64,000 nt of DNA from an uncultured Selenomonadales bacterium (GCA_937877565.1 CALFJB010000075.1:65412-129411), one strand, 5' to 3'; positions 51,494 to 61,328 are shown, counted from the first letter of the stretch. Notes: generated from the sequence alone by a model not told the origin. Translations and numbers: made by a program.

Positions 51494-52249
51494 ATGATTT
51501 TTGACTGTCACAACCACACAAAATTTTCAGCTGATTCAGAAATGCTTGCAACGGACGCCATTAAACGCGCTGAAAGTTTAAATCTTGGAATAGTTTTTAC
51601 TGAACACTTTGACTACAAATTGCCCGGCGACGTTGATTTTACTTTTGACGCGGCGGAATATATGAACGAATATAAAAATTTGCGCAGCGACAAAGTTAAA
51701 CTCGGCGTAGAAATTGGAATGGTTGACTACGCAAGAGAGGCGAATAAAAATTTTCTCAAACAAGCGAATTTCGATTTAGTAATTGGCTCAATTCACGTTT
51801 TGGACGGGTACGATACTTACAACCTTGAATATTACGCCGACAAAGATAAAATGACGGCGTACAAAAGATACTTTGCGGCAATGGCTGAAGAATCCGCCGT
51901 TGAAGATTTTGACGTTTTGGGACACATTGACTACATTTGCCGCGTTGCTCCGTACGATAACCCCGAAATTGAGTACGAAACTTTTAAATCTGAAATTGAC
52001 GAAGTTTTAAAAATTCTCGTTGAACGCGGAAAAATTTTGGAATTGAACACGCGCCGCCTTAATAAAAAAATCGCCGTAGAGGAGCTTAAACCCGTCTACA
52101 AGCGTTACAAAGAGCTCGGCGGTAGATTTATTACTATTGGTTCAGATGCGCACGTTGTAGAGGCTGTAGGCGCAAATTTCGACGTGGCTTTAAAATTCGC
52201 TGAAGAATTAAATTTGACGGTTGCAAATGTTGAAAATTTCCGCCGCTAA
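51494..52249 (+). CDS. PHP-family histidinol-phosphatase-like enzyme
   Basis: 251 residues. CHNHTKFSADSEMLATDAIK carries the first metal ligands, then FTEHFDY, GVEIGMVDY, GSIHVLDGYD, LGHIDYICR and TIGSDAHVVEAVGANF. This is the HisJ/HisK-type PHP phosphoesterase fold. It could complete histidine synthesis or hydrolyse another phosphate ester; no his genes are nearby. Directly downstream of rpe. Confidence 0.85.
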   Translation: MIFDCHNHTKFSADSEMLATDAIKRAESLNLGIVFTEHFDYKLPGDVDFTFDAAEYMNEYKNLRSDKVKLGVEIGMVDYAREANKNFLKQANFDLVIGSIHVLDGYDTYNLEYYADKDKMTAYKRYFAAMAEESAVEDFDVLGHIDYICRVAPYDNPEIEYETFKSEIDEVLKILVERGKILELNTRRLNKKIAVEELKPVYKRYKELGGRFITIGSDAHVVEAVGANFDVALKFAEELNLTVANVENFRR

Positions 52250-52367
52250 AATTTTGTCAGCAATACAAATAATATTCGTTAAATAATTAAATTTAAAAAT
52301 TTTCGCAGGATTTAAGCGATAAAAAATAGAAATATAACCACTGAAAACGACCGAAAGGAGCTTTTCA

Positions 52368-53348
52368 ATGGATTATTTTTTAGTTATGTTAGCAACGGTT
52401 GCGGTAATTTTCGGCGGTAAAGCTGCTTGGGACTGGAAAAAAAATCGCACGCCGCAACTTGACTTAGAAGAGTTGGAAGAAGATCGCGCAGAATATCTTC
52501 AAGAAAATTTTGATAAGGCAATGGAAGACTTCAAATACATTGAAGAGGCGCGAAAAAAAATTTCTGACCGCGAACTTTCAGCGCAGCTCAATCGTATGCA
52601 AAAAGTTGCGCGTAGACTTTTGGCAAATCTTGAAAAAAATCCTGAAAGAATCCCGCTTGCATACAAGTTTATTGATTATTATCAAGACCGCGCCGTTAAA
52701 ATCGTCAAGCAATATCAAGAATTGGAAGAAACCGAACTTTCAACCGACCGCGTAAAAGATTTAAAAAGCCGAATGAAGCAAACACTTTCCGCGCTTGATG
52801 ACGCCTACGCCGATCAATTTGAACACGTTCTGAACGATCAGATAATTTCTGCAGACGCCGAATTGACAGTTATGCAACAACAACTTGACGCCGAAGGAAT
52901 TAAAAGCCGCACGGTGGACGTTGGCGAAGTTGACGAATATGGAAACGTGCGAATTGACAGGGATTTATTAAATCAGCCGTTGGGCGGAATTGAAAGTAAT
53001 GAAATAAAAAATTTGCCGGTTGGCTCAATTAACGGTACAAAAGTTCGCCACCGTCGCCGCACTTACGAAATTGAAGACGCACAATCTTTTCCTGAACATG
53101 AACGCCCTGAAATTATTCAGCAAAAATTGATTCAATCTGCGCTTGCAATTTTTCTTGGTGGTATAGGTGCGCACAAATTTTATCAAGGCAAAACTTTTCA
53201 AGGCGTTATGTATTTAATATTTTGCTGGACGTTTTTACCGGGCTTTGTCGGCTTTATTGAAGGTGTACGTTATTTGTTTATGCCGGTTGAAGATTTTTAT
53301 GATCAGTACCTTAAGGACGACAAAAATAATCGACCGCGCCGAAGATAA
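52368..53348 (+). CDS. XpaC-like protein with C-terminal TM2 domain
   Basis: 326 residues. A membrane helix (about 4-18), then a coiled, charged region like the 5-bromo-4-chloroindolyl phosphate hydrolysis (XpaC) family (RMQKVARRLLANLEKNPERI, YKFIDYYQDRAVKIVKQYQE). The C-terminal TM2 domain has SALAIFLGGIGAHKFYQGKT and two membrane helices. XpaC is linked to tellurite-resistance loci but has no known activity. AAAGGAGC before the ATG. Confidence 0.8.
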   Translation: MDYFLVMLATVAVIFGGKAAWDWKKNRTPQLDLEELEEDRAEYLQENFDKAMEDFKYIEEARKKISDRELSAQLNRMQKVARRLLANLEKNPERIPLAYKFIDYYQDRAVKIVKQYQELEETELSTDRVKDLKSRMKQTLSALDDAYADQFEHVLNDQIISADAELTVMQQQLDAEGIKSRTVDVGEVDEYGNVRIDRDLLNQPLGGIESNEIKNLPVGSINGTKVRHRRRTYEIEDAQSFPEHERPEIIQQKLIQSALAIFLGGIGAHKFYQGKTFQGVMYLIFCWTFLPGFVGFIEGVRYLFMPVEDFYDQYLKDDKNNRPRRR

Positions 53349-53352
53349 AAAA

Positions 53353-53382
53353 AGACGCCGGAATTAATTTCCGACGTTTTTT
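53353..53382. terminator. Terminator after the XpaC/TM2 gene
   Basis: acgccggaa / ttccgacgt stem with one bulge, then six T; between convergent genes. Confidence 0.75.
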
Positions 53383-53398
53383 AATTTGTAGAAAAAAT

Positions 53399-53749
53399 TT
53401 AGTCAAGAATCAGCGATTTATTTTTGAGAATTTCAAGACCGGGCGCACAAGCTCCACAATCGCAGAATTTAGCACCGCTTGCTTTGAGTTCATCAGCATG
53501 AGCGGCGAATTTTTTTGCGCCGTCTTCGCCAAAAATTTGCGCGGGGATTTCAGAATGTGCAAATTCTACAAGATGCTCAATATCTGTAACGTCGCCTTCA
53601 AGTTCGGCAATAAGTTTTTGTGCGGCGTCTTTTTCGTCAGCCGTTCCAATGGAGTCAATCCAATTCTGTGCAATTTCTTTCAAGCCGCTGTAACAACTTG
53701 GCGCGGCTATCATTTTTTTTGCCAATTCGATAACGTCTGCTTTTTTCAA
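53399..53749 (-). CDS. Small cysteine-motif protein of unknown function
   Basis: 116 residues from the TTG at 53749 (AAGGAG upstream). KKADVIELAKKMIAAPSC, a helical acidic middle, and a C-terminal CDCGACAPGLEIL with three close cysteines. Similar short proteins are sometimes labelled molecular chaperone Hsp90 in databases, but there is no Hsp90 domain here. Possibly metal-binding. Confidence 0.6.
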   Translation of the reverse strand: MKKADVIELAKKMIAAPSCYSGLKEIAQNWIDSIGTADEKDAAQKLIAELEGDVTDIEHLVEFAHSEIPAQIFGEDGAKKFAAHADELKASGAKFCDCGACAPGLEILKNKSLILD

Positions 53750-53767
53750 GTGAAACACTCCTTAAAA

Positions 53768-54211
53768 TTATTTGTCTTTAGGAAAATATTTATTCATATA
53801 AACTTCAAAATTTTTGGCGCGGCTGTCAGCTTCAGCGGCTTCAGCTTGCAATTTGCTATGAACTTCCGCGCTTAAATCCTTTAAAATATTTTCGTTTTGC
53901 AAAATCAATTCGGCAACCATTGAACGCCCCATTGCGATACCTGCCTGAAACGCTTCAGGATCGTTTTTAAATTGTTCGATTTTAGCTTTTAACTGTTCGT
54001 CTTTGTCATTGATATTTGCCGCTAAAGCAAAAAAATCATTAAAATGTTTTTCGACGTAAGCATTTTGATCTTCAACCGTCATTGCGGCGTATTGGCGAAA
54101 TTCCGGCTCTTTTTCTTTGAGTTTGTTGTCGATTTTATTTCCAACAAAAACAATCCCAACAATACCGAGTAAAGCCAAAATTCCAACAGCAATTAACAAT
54201 TTTTTCAACAT
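53768..54211 (-). CDS. Membrane-anchored protein, paralogue A
   Basis: 147 residues. N-terminal membrane helix (about 4-25), then KEPEFRQYAAMTVEDQNAYV, a helical middle and ENILKDLSAEVHSKLQ. It shares the EPEFRQY, DQNAYV/EQNAYV, GRSMVA/GRSIVA and KDLSA blocks with the next gene, so the pair is a tandem duplication. No known family; the fold appears wholly helical. The domain after the single membrane anchor probably lies outside the inner membrane. Confidence 0.6.
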   Translation of the reverse strand: MLKKLLIAVGILALLGIVGIVFVGNKIDNKLKEKEPEFRQYAAMTVEDQNAYVEKHFNDFFALAANINDKDEQLKAKIEQFKNDPEAFQAGIAMGRSMVAELILQNENILKDLSAEVHSKLQAEAAEADSRAKNFEVYMNKYFPKDK

Positions 54212-54243
54212 AATTTGTCAAACTCCTTTAGATAAAAATTTTT

Positions 54244-54708
54244 TTATTGTTTGAGTTTATACTCATTGATTAACTTTTTATATTCCAAATAGTTGGTGTC
54301 TTTTTCATTTTTCTCATCTTGCAATTTCTGTAAAACATCTGCGCTTAAATCTTTGGTAATGTTTTCATTTGCCAAAATAAACGTTGCAACTATCGAACGC
54401 CCCCAATTAACTTTTGCTTGAAATATTTCGGGATCGCTATCAAGTTGTTTCATAACAGTTTGAAATTCAGCCAATTCTTCATCACTTTCACCGGCAAGCG
54501 ACGAAATTAAATTGTAAAAGGCGTCAACATTCTTTGAAACGTAAGCGTTTTGTTCTTCAGTCGTCATTGTAACATATTGGCGAAATTCCGGCTCGCGTTT
54601 TTCAAGTTCGCCCGTGATTTTATTTCCGACGTAATACGTGCCGCCGACCAAAACAATAACGCCAATTATCGTTAAAGCTCCAATAACCATTAAAATTTTT
54701 TTAATCAA
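54244..54708 (-). CDS. Membrane-anchored protein, paralogue B
   Basis: 154 residues. N-terminal membrane helix (about 6-28), EKREPEFRQYVTMTTEEQNA, then NWGRSIVATFILANENITKD. Paralogue of the gene 32 bp downstream, with extra residues in the middle. Function unknown. Confidence 0.6.
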   Translation of the reverse strand: MIKKILMVIGALTIIGVIVLVGGTYYVGNKITGELEKREPEFRQYVTMTTEEQNAYVSKNVDAFYNLISSLAGESDEELAEFQTVMKQLDSDPEIFQAKVNWGRSIVATFILANENITKDLSADVLQKLQDEKNEKDTNYLEYKKLINEYKLKQ

Positions 54709-54865
54709 TTCAACAACTCCTTAGCTTGCTTGATTTTTCGTAGCATCAAACGTTAATTTGCATCTCAGTTAATCGCCACAATATTAACATTTTCGTAACT
54801 TTTGCGCAAGTTGTGTGATATGTTTAGAATCAAGAAACGCACTTTTTTATCGATACAATTATTGT

Positions 54866-54894
54866 TTGTGAAAATAAATTCTTTGGTTTATAAT
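54866..54894 (+). promoter_or_regulatory. Promoter for the tandem RNase III-like gene
   Basis: TTGTGA, 17-bp spacer, perfect TATAAT, 44 bp before the start codon. Confidence 0.65.
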
Positions 54895-54938
54895 TCAGTT
54901 CAAATAAAAAATGAATTTTTAAGTTTGGAGGTAGCTGT

Positions 54939-57074
54939 GTGTCCAATATTTCAAATTTGATGGAAAAACTAAATTTGAGCATATCGGAACAGGATTTTGA
55001 GATAATATTAAAACACCCAAATTATCTTACAGGGAATTTTTATTTAAAACAATTAAACAATGCTTATGCTCAACTTGGAAAATATGTCGTAGATACTGTG
55101 AGCGCAATTTATTTATATAATAACTTCAAAACGTTTACTGTAGGTCAAATGTCTATAGGCATTACAACATTTGTAGATTACATTGAAAATTATTTCTATG
55201 AAGATTACAACTTGGCAGATATTGTAGTAAATCCATCTGATGCTAATGAAAAGCGTAGTTACGTGATTTATAAAATTGCAGGATTTATTTACAAAAAGTT
55301 TGGATTCATTAAAGTTTATGAAATTTTTCTTCCATATTTGAAAAAATTTAATCCGCTTGAAAATAAGGACTACAAAAGCACACTTCAAGAATATGCACAG
55401 CAGTATATAAAAAATTTTCCAGTTTACGAAATTTTGTCTACTGAAGGTTTAGCCCACGAAAAAATTTATAATATTCAAGTGAAAGTTGGAAATAAATTTG
55501 CGGTCGGAAGTGCCATAGGAAAAAAACGGGCTACTGTTGAGGCGGCAAAAAATTTTATCGAAAAATACAAAATTGATTATCAATCCCATGCATTGAGAGG
55601 AAAAGTTTTTCAAAAACAAAACTTTTCTACTAAAAATCCATTGTCATTGGAGCGAAAAAAATCATTGAATATTGCTCTGTCAAAATTGGGAATTAAAGAT
55701 TCTGCAATGACTTACTTTCAAATGGATGAAATTTTTACACACTGTTCATATTTAACAGAACGTAAGAACGAAAATAAAAAGTCAAATGAATATTTGGCAA
55801 TTTTAGGGGCAAATGTATTAAGTATGCTTTGTTGTGAATATATTATTGAAAATTATAATTTGGAAAACATCACTATTGCAAAGACACAAGGAGTTTTGGT
55901 TGACGAGGAAAATTTATCTAAAATATTGCCAAATTCGATTACAGATTATTTTTTGACTAGTTACGGTCACAAAAAAGGTATAAATGAAGTTTCAAATGGA
56001 AGAATTAAAGTTGGTATTTTCAAAAGTATCTTGGCAGCAATTTGGTTAAATTATCTTTCAACTAAGGACAACAAAATTTTAAATTGTGCAAAAAAATTTG
56101 CTGAAAGAGCCTTTAAATCTTCTATGGAAGAAAAATGGCTGGATTATACAAGCTTTATTCAAGAAATTGCTCAAAAATTTTCTTTTTCTCGCGAAGAAAA
56201 ATTTTTTGAATTTAGTAAATCCACTAATAATATGTCAACTTGGAAGGCTTCATTAAAAATCACCGGCGCAAATTTTGAAATAAATTCCGAAAGTTATGGA
56301 CATAATAAAAGTTCTGCAAGAAATTTGGCAGCAAAGGAAATGTTGCCGTTGCTGTTTAAATATTGTTCCAACGATTCGGAAACTAAAGAGCAATTTTCAC
56401 GAATGATGAATCCCGAAGAACTTTATCTTTTTGAAATGCAAAAAAATAACCAGACAGAAAAAATTTTTGACGCAGATGAAAAAATTCACAAAAATGTTTT
56501 AAATCCAAAAGTCGTCAAAGAAATTTCTTTTGATAATGCCGAAAACGTTTTGTATATCCGCAAAGGACTTGTATTTTGTAACAAGCACAATCATAAAATA
56601 TTTTCAGTCACAGGAATTTTGGCTACTTTGTCCGGAAATACGGTAAAACTCAATGTAAATTATTGTTCAGATTGTAAAATATTTTTCATTGATTATTCCG
56701 AATTCAAATATTATCGTGATATTTATGGAATTTTACTTGGAAATTATTTGATTCAAGAAAATTTTAATTCTGTTTCAGAAAATTATGAAAAATTATCAAC
56801 TGAATCTGTTTTGAGAATTTGCGGTTATACTGTAAATCAAGAAGATAATTTAACTGCTGTACAAAGACATTTAATTTTAGGTAATTTAATGGACAAAGAA
56901 ATAATTTCAAAACCGCGCATCATAAGATATTTACAATTTTTTATAAACAACAGCAAATATAGGGATAATATGAAAATTGCAAATAAAAAGTGGCAAGAAG
57001 ATTTAATTTGGGTTAGAGAATATAAAATTGACACACAAAAACATTTTTTTATAAGTTCAATCGAAAAATTTTAA
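54939..57074 (+). CDS. Tandem inactive RNase III-like / dsRBD protein with zinc-ribbon C-terminus
   Basis: 711 residues, GTG start after GGAGGTAG. Residues 36-135 and 240-395 resemble RNase III domains: NNAYAQLGKYVVDTV and NEYLAILGANVLSML align with the NERLEFLGDAVL signature, but the catalytic Glu and Asp are Ala44/Lys48 and Ala287/Ala291. The later FEA Glu is Lys362 in the second copy. Each is followed by a dsRBD-like stretch: 146-212 (LQEYAQQY, GKKRATVEAAKNF) and 402-475 (FIQEIAQKF, NKSSARNLAAKEML). The C-terminus has CNKHNH and CSDC, a likely zinc ribbon, then an unassigned helical region ending ANKKWQEDLIWV. Much more AT-rich than its neighbours, suggesting transfer. A dsRNA-binding scaffold is inferred; no catalytic activity is expected. 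Confidence 0.65.
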   Translation: MSNISNLMEKLNLSISEQDFEIILKHPNYLTGNFYLKQLNNAYAQLGKYVVDTVSAIYLYNNFKTFTVGQMSIGITTFVDYIENYFYEDYNLADIVVNPSDANEKRSYVIYKIAGFIYKKFGFIKVYEIFLPYLKKFNPLENKDYKSTLQEYAQQYIKNFPVYEILSTEGLAHEKIYNIQVKVGNKFAVGSAIGKKRATVEAAKNFIEKYKIDYQSHALRGKVFQKQNFSTKNPLSLERKKSLNIALSKLGIKDSAMTYFQMDEIFTHCSYLTERKNENKKSNEYLAILGANVLSMLCCEYIIENYNLENITIAKTQGVLVDEENLSKILPNSITDYFLTSYGHKKGINEVSNGRIKVGIFKSILAAIWLNYLSTKDNKILNCAKKFAERAFKSSMEEKWLDYTSFIQEIAQKFSFSREEKFFEFSKSTNNMSTWKASLKITGANFEINSESYGHNKSSARNLAAKEMLPLLFKYCSNDSETKEQFSRMMNPEELYLFEMQKNNQTEKIFDADEKIHKNVLNPKVVKEISFDNAENVLYIRKGLVFCNKHNHKIFSVTGILATLSGNTVKLNVNYCSDCKIFFIDYSEFKYYRDIYGILLGNYLIQENFNSVSENYEKLSTESVLRICGYTVNQEDNLTAVQRHLILGNLMDKEIISKPRIIRYLQFFINNSKYRDNMKIANKKWQEDLIWVREYKIDTQKHFFISSIEKF

Positions 57075-57088
57075 TTTTTAACAAAAAA

Positions 57089-57117
57089 ATCCTCCTTAAT
57101 CGGAGGATAATTTTTTT
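57089..57117. terminator. Terminator between the RNase III-like gene and the dehydratase activator
   Basis: Perfect atcctcc / ggaggat stem with A- and T-runs on the two sides, between convergent genes. Confidence 0.85.
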
Positions 57118-57128
57118 CAAAAATTTTT

Positions 57129-60100
57129 TCAGCTTGCTTGATTTTTTGTCAAAGCTTTTTTGGCAACGGCAAGCATTAATTTAATTCGGTTCAGCTGATT
57201 AACTTCAGAGCTTCCCGCGTCGCAGTCAATCGCCACAATATTTGCGCCGTCGTAACTTTCGCGCAGATTGTGCATAACGCCCTTGCCGGTAATGTGATTG
57301 GGCAGGCAACCGAACGGCTGAAGACAAATAATGTTGTCAACGCCCTCTTCAATCAGCTTGACCATTTCGCCGGTTAAAAACCAACCTTCGCCCGCCATAT
57401 TGCCAATACTGACATGACGGCTTGCAAGTTTGGCAGTTTCTTTGATTGAATACGGGGCGCGGAAATGTTTGGAATTTAAAAGTGCGTTTTTCATAGGACG
57501 GCGGAAAAATTCTATCAGCTGAATAAACATTTCGGCGAAAAGTTTATTTTTACGACTGCCGCCCAAAAGTTTTTGCCGTGAAATTTCATCGTAAGCCGCG
57601 TATAAGAAAAAGTCTAAAAGCTCCGGCATAACCACTTCTGCGCCTTCAGTCTCCAAAACTTTTTCCAGATAATTATTTGCAACGGGGTGATATTTAACCA
57701 AAATTTCGCCGACAATTCCAACTTTTGGCTTTTCCAAATTTTCATCAATGGGAATTTCGTCAAACTGCGCGACAAAATTTTTAACGTTGCGGCGGAAAGT
57801 CAAATAATTGCCGTTGACTAAATCAGCCCGCGCAATAGTCATACAATCTTCAAAAAGTTTATCAGTTTCGCCGCGCCGCAATTCGTAGGGGCGCATCCTG
57901 TTTGAAACATTCATCAATAAATCGCCGTAAATCGCCGCCTTCGTAACGTCCATTAAACAATCATTGCTCAAAACAAAATCATCAGTTTCAAGCCCGTAAC
58001 AGGCGAAAACCGGCACTTGTCCAAAACCTGCAAACTTTAAAGCCCGCCTTAAGACGCTGATATAATTCGTTGCACGACACGCGCCGCAAGTTTGAAAAAG
58101 TACAATCGAAGTATTATTAACGTCGTAATTTCCGGACTTCAACGCGCTAATCAGTTGCCCAATTACAACAATGGCAGGGTAGCACATGTCATTATTGACG
58201 TAGCGTAAACCTAAATCAATGGCGGCTTTGTCAGGCATTGGCGGAATTTCGACGCGGTAACCGTATTTATTTAAAACCGCTTGAATTAAATCGAAATGAA
58301 TCGGTGCCATTTGCGGAGCCAAAATTGTATGAGTTTTTTTGCAGTCAGCAGTAAAACGCGGACGCGGTAAAGTTTCAATTTCACGGTAAGCGACGGGAAT
58401 TTTTCTCTTCAACGCGGCTAAAAGCGAACGTAAACGAATACGCGCCGCGCCCAAATTTGAAACTTCGTCAAGCTTAATCATTGTGTAAATTCTGCCGTGC
58501 GTTTCCAAAATTTCCTTGACTTGTTCAGTTGTCAGCGCGTCCAGTCCACAACCAAAGGAGCTAAGCTGAATCAAAGTAATATTTTGATGTTCGGTTGCAA
58601 AGTGCGCGGCGTGGTAAAGTCTTGCATGATAACTCCACTGATTGACAACAGAAATTTCATCAGACTTTGTAGGCAAATGTGAAATCATATCTTCAGAAAT
58701 TATCGGCAGGTTGTAAGATTGAATCATTTCAGAAATACCGTGATTTATTTCGGGGTCGATATGATAGGGACGCCCAACCAATAAAATTGCCTGTTCGCCC
58801 GTGCGTTCGATACGTTTCAAAATTTCTTCGCCGTATTTTTTAACGTCATTGCGGTAATTTTCAAGTTCAATTTCTGCCGCGTCAACTGCCGCCGAAATTT
58901 CTTTTTCAGAAATGTTTTCAGATTTAAATTCTTCAGCCAAACGCTTTTTCAATTTCTTCATATCATGCACTGGCAAAAACGGCTGAATAAATTTAACATT
59001 TTTTTCCTTGAGAATATCCATATTGCCGCGAATATTTTCAGGATAACTTGCAACGATCGGGCAATTATAATAATTGTCGGAACGTGTATCAAAATTGTAA
59101 GGTTCACAAGGATAAAAAATTTTGTCTACGCCGCGTTCAATTAAATCTATAATATGCCCGTGCGCCAACTTCGCAGGATAACATAAAGAATCGCTGGGAA
59201 TTGTCGCCATACCTTTATAAAAAAGTTCGGCGTTGGATTTTCCGGAAATTTCGACGCGGTAACCCAAATTTGTAAAAAACGTGTACCAAAATGGAAAATC
59301 TTCATAAATGTTCAAGACGCGGGGAATACCAATTTTGCCGCGTGTAGGATTTTCAAGCGGCTGATAATCGAAAACGCGCTTGTACTTGTAAGCGTAGGCG
59401 TTGGGAATTTCTTCAGAAGTTTTGGGCTTGCCGCCAACTCCGCGCTCACAACGGTTGCCTGTAAAATATTTGCCGCCATCAGGAAATTTTTGCATAGTTA
59501 TCAAGCAGTTATTGCCGCAACGCCCGCAACGATACGACTTTGTTACAACTTCAAAATTTGTAAGTTCATCTGCAGACAAAATTTTTGAAATTTCGCCGTT
59601 GTCATTTTCCAACGCAAGAATCGCCGCGCCATACGCGCCCATAAGTCCCGCAATGTCAGGGCGAATAACTTTTTTATTTAAAATTTCTTCAATCGAACGT
59701 AAAACCGCGTCATTGTAAAACGTGCCGCCTTGTACAACAATATTTTCGCCCAAATCTTCAACGTTGCGAAGTTGCATAACTTTAAACAGTGCATTTTTGA
59801 TAACTGAAAGCGCAATTCCCGCCGAAATATCGCTGACGCTTGCGCCTTCCTTCTGCGCCTGTTTAACTTTTGAGTTCATGAAAACAGTACAGCGCGTGCC
59901 TAAATCTACCGGCGCGTTTGAAGTCAACGCTTTATTTGCAAATTCGCCGACTTCCATATTTAAACCCTGCGCGAAATTTTGAATAAAACTTCCGCAACCT
60001 GCGCTACAAGCCTCATTCAAAGTTATGTTGCCAATAGTACCATCTTTGACGAAAAAGCATTTCATATCTTGCCCGCCAATATCAAGCACAAATGAAACTT

Positions 60101-61328
60101 CCGGGCAAAATTCTTGAGCCGCGCACAAATGGGCAAATGTTTCAACTTCCGAGCCGTCCGCGTGTAACGCCGCTTTTACAATTTGTTCGCCGTAACCTGT
60201 AGTAAAAACTTTTGCAATTTCAACATTCGGCGGAAGATTTTTATACAGCTCCTGAATTTGACTTACGACGGTTTTTAAAGGTGAGCCGCCGTTAGATTTA
60301 TAATTTGTGTAGAGAATTTCTTTATTTTTACCAATCGCGCAGATTTTCGTTGTAGTCGAGCCCGCGTCAATTCCAATAAAAATTTTGCCGACGTAATTTT
60401 TTAAATCGCCGCGTTTAACTTTTGCCGAATCGTGACGACTGCGAAAATTTTTATAATCTTCGTCATTATTGAATAAAATAAAATCTGCCTTGCGAGTTTC
60501 AGTTTTGGCGGCGTCTTCAGATTTTTTAATTGAGTCTTCCAATTCTGCCACAGAAAAATCTTTTGCCTCTTCGCTAAGTGCCGCGCCCGCCGCTACAAAA
60601 TAATTTCCATTGTCGGTATTAACAACTTGCTCCGGCGAAAGTTTCAGCGTTTCGATAAATCTTTTTTTGAGTTCCGGCAAAAAGTGCAACGGTCCGCCCA
60701 AAAATGCTACAACGCCTTCAATAGGTCTGCCCTGCGCCAAATTTCCAATAGTTTGATTTACTACCGCTTGAAAAATCGAAAGGGCAATGTCAGCCTTTTT
60801 TGCGCCGTCATTCATTAAAGCTTGAATGTCAGTTTTTGCGAAAACGCCGCAACGTGAAGCGATTGTATAAATTTGTTTGCCTTTTTCAGCCAAAGAATTT
60901 AAGCCGAGTGCGTCAGTTGAAAGCAGGCTTGCCATATGATCAATAAATGAACCCGTACCGCCCGCGCAAACGCCATTCATACGAACTTCCGGCGCACCTT
61001 TCAAGTAAATAATTTTTGCATCTTCGCCGCCTAATTCAATAACTGTTTCAGTTTTTGGGATAAAATTTTCAACCGCAGTTTGACAGGCTATAACTTCCTG
61101 AACAAACGGCAGGGAAATTTTTTTGGCAATTCCCATACCTGCCGAACCCGCCAAAGCAATTTTAAATTTCGTTTCGCCAACGATATTTTTCAGCGTCGAT
61201 AAAGTATTTGTAAGCGCAGTACCAATTTCTGAAAAGTGCCGCGAATAATTTTTATGAAGTATTTTTTTGTCGTCGTCCATGACAACATATTTAATCGTCG
61301 TGGAGCCGATGTCAATTCCGACTTTCAT
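57129..61328 (-). CDS. Giant 2-hydroxyacyl-CoA dehydratase activator-like protein
   Basis: 1399 residues from ATG 61328 (GAGGTG upstream). Two BadF/HgdC-type ASKHA ATPase domains in tandem: KVGIDIGSTTIKYVVMD (1-260) and IGIDAGSTTTKICAIG (about 320-575). Each carries a cluster-ligating Cys motif (MNGVCAGGTGSFI; LNEACSAGCGSFIQ). A zinc/cluster-like RCGRCGNNCLITMQKF and a DUF2229 region follow (about 650-900), then an HgdB-like dehydratase portion with QTCGACRATNYISVLRR and CLQPFGCLPNHITGKGV. Activators reduce dehydratases by ATP-driven electron transfer. The fused form is widespread in anaerobic Firmicutes, but its substrate is not established. Confidence 0.9.
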   Translation of the reverse strand: MKVGIDIGSTTIKYVVMDDDKKILHKNYSRHFSEIGTALTNTLSTLKNIVGETKFKIALAGSAGMGIAKKISLPFVQEVIACQTAVENFIPKTETVIELGGEDAKIIYLKGAPEVRMNGVCAGGTGSFIDHMASLLSTDALGLNSLAEKGKQIYTIASRCGVFAKTDIQALMNDGAKKADIALSIFQAVVNQTIGNLAQGRPIEGVVAFLGGPLHFLPELKKRFIETLKLSPEQVVNTDNGNYFVAAGAALSEEAKDFSVAELEDSIKKSEDAAKTETRKADFILFNNDEDYKNFRSRHDSAKVKRGDLKNYVGKIFIGIDAGSTTTKICAIGKNKEILYTNYKSNGGSPLKTVVSQIQELYKNLPPNVEIAKVFTTGYGEQIVKAALHADGSEVETFAHLCAAQEFCPEVSFVLDIGGQDMKCFFVKDGTIGNITLNEACSAGCGSFIQNFAQGLNMEVGEFANKALTSNAPVDLGTRCTVFMNSKVKQAQKEGASVSDISAGIALSVIKNALFKVMQLRNVEDLGENIVVQGGTFYNDAVLRSIEEILNKKVIRPDIAGLMGAYGAAILALENDNGEISKILSADELTNFEVVTKSYRCGRCGNNCLITMQKFPDGGKYFTGNRCERGVGGKPKTSEEIPNAYAYKYKRVFDYQPLENPTRGKIGIPRVLNIYEDFPFWYTFFTNLGYRVEISGKSNAELFYKGMATIPSDSLCYPAKLAHGHIIDLIERGVDKIFYPCEPYNFDTRSDNYYNCPIVASYPENIRGNMDILKEKNVKFIQPFLPVHDMKKLKKRLAEEFKSENISEKEISAAVDAAEIELENYRNDVKKYGEEILKRIERTGEQAILLVGRPYHIDPEINHGISEMIQSYNLPIISEDMISHLPTKSDEISVVNQWSYHARLYHAAHFATEHQNITLIQLSSFGCGLDALTTEQVKEILETHGRIYTMIKLDEVSNLGAARIRLRSLLAALKRKIPVAYREIETLPRPRFTADCKKTHTILAPQMAPIHFDLIQAVLNKYGYRVEIPPMPDKAAIDLGLRYVNNDMCYPAIVVIGQLISALKSGNYDVNNTSIVLFQTCGACRATNYISVLRRALKFAGFGQVPVFACYGLETDDFVLSNDCLMDVTKAAIYGDLLMNVSNRMRPYELRRGETDKLFEDCMTIARADLVNGNYLTFRRNVKNFVAQFDEIPIDENLEKPKVGIVGEILVKYHPVANNYLEKVLETEGAEVVMPELLDFFLYAAYDEISRQKLLGGSRKNKLFAEMFIQLIEFFRRPMKNALLNSKHFRAPYSIKETAKLASRHVSIGNMAGEGWFLTGEMVKLIEEGVDNIICLQPFGCLPNHITGKGVMHNLRESYDGANIVAIDCDAGSSEVNQLNRIKLMLAVAKKALTKNQAS

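Noticed and set aside
53399..53749. Hsp90 chaperone
   Set aside because: Database-style labels for such short proteins exist, but there is no ATPase domain or Hsp90 motif.
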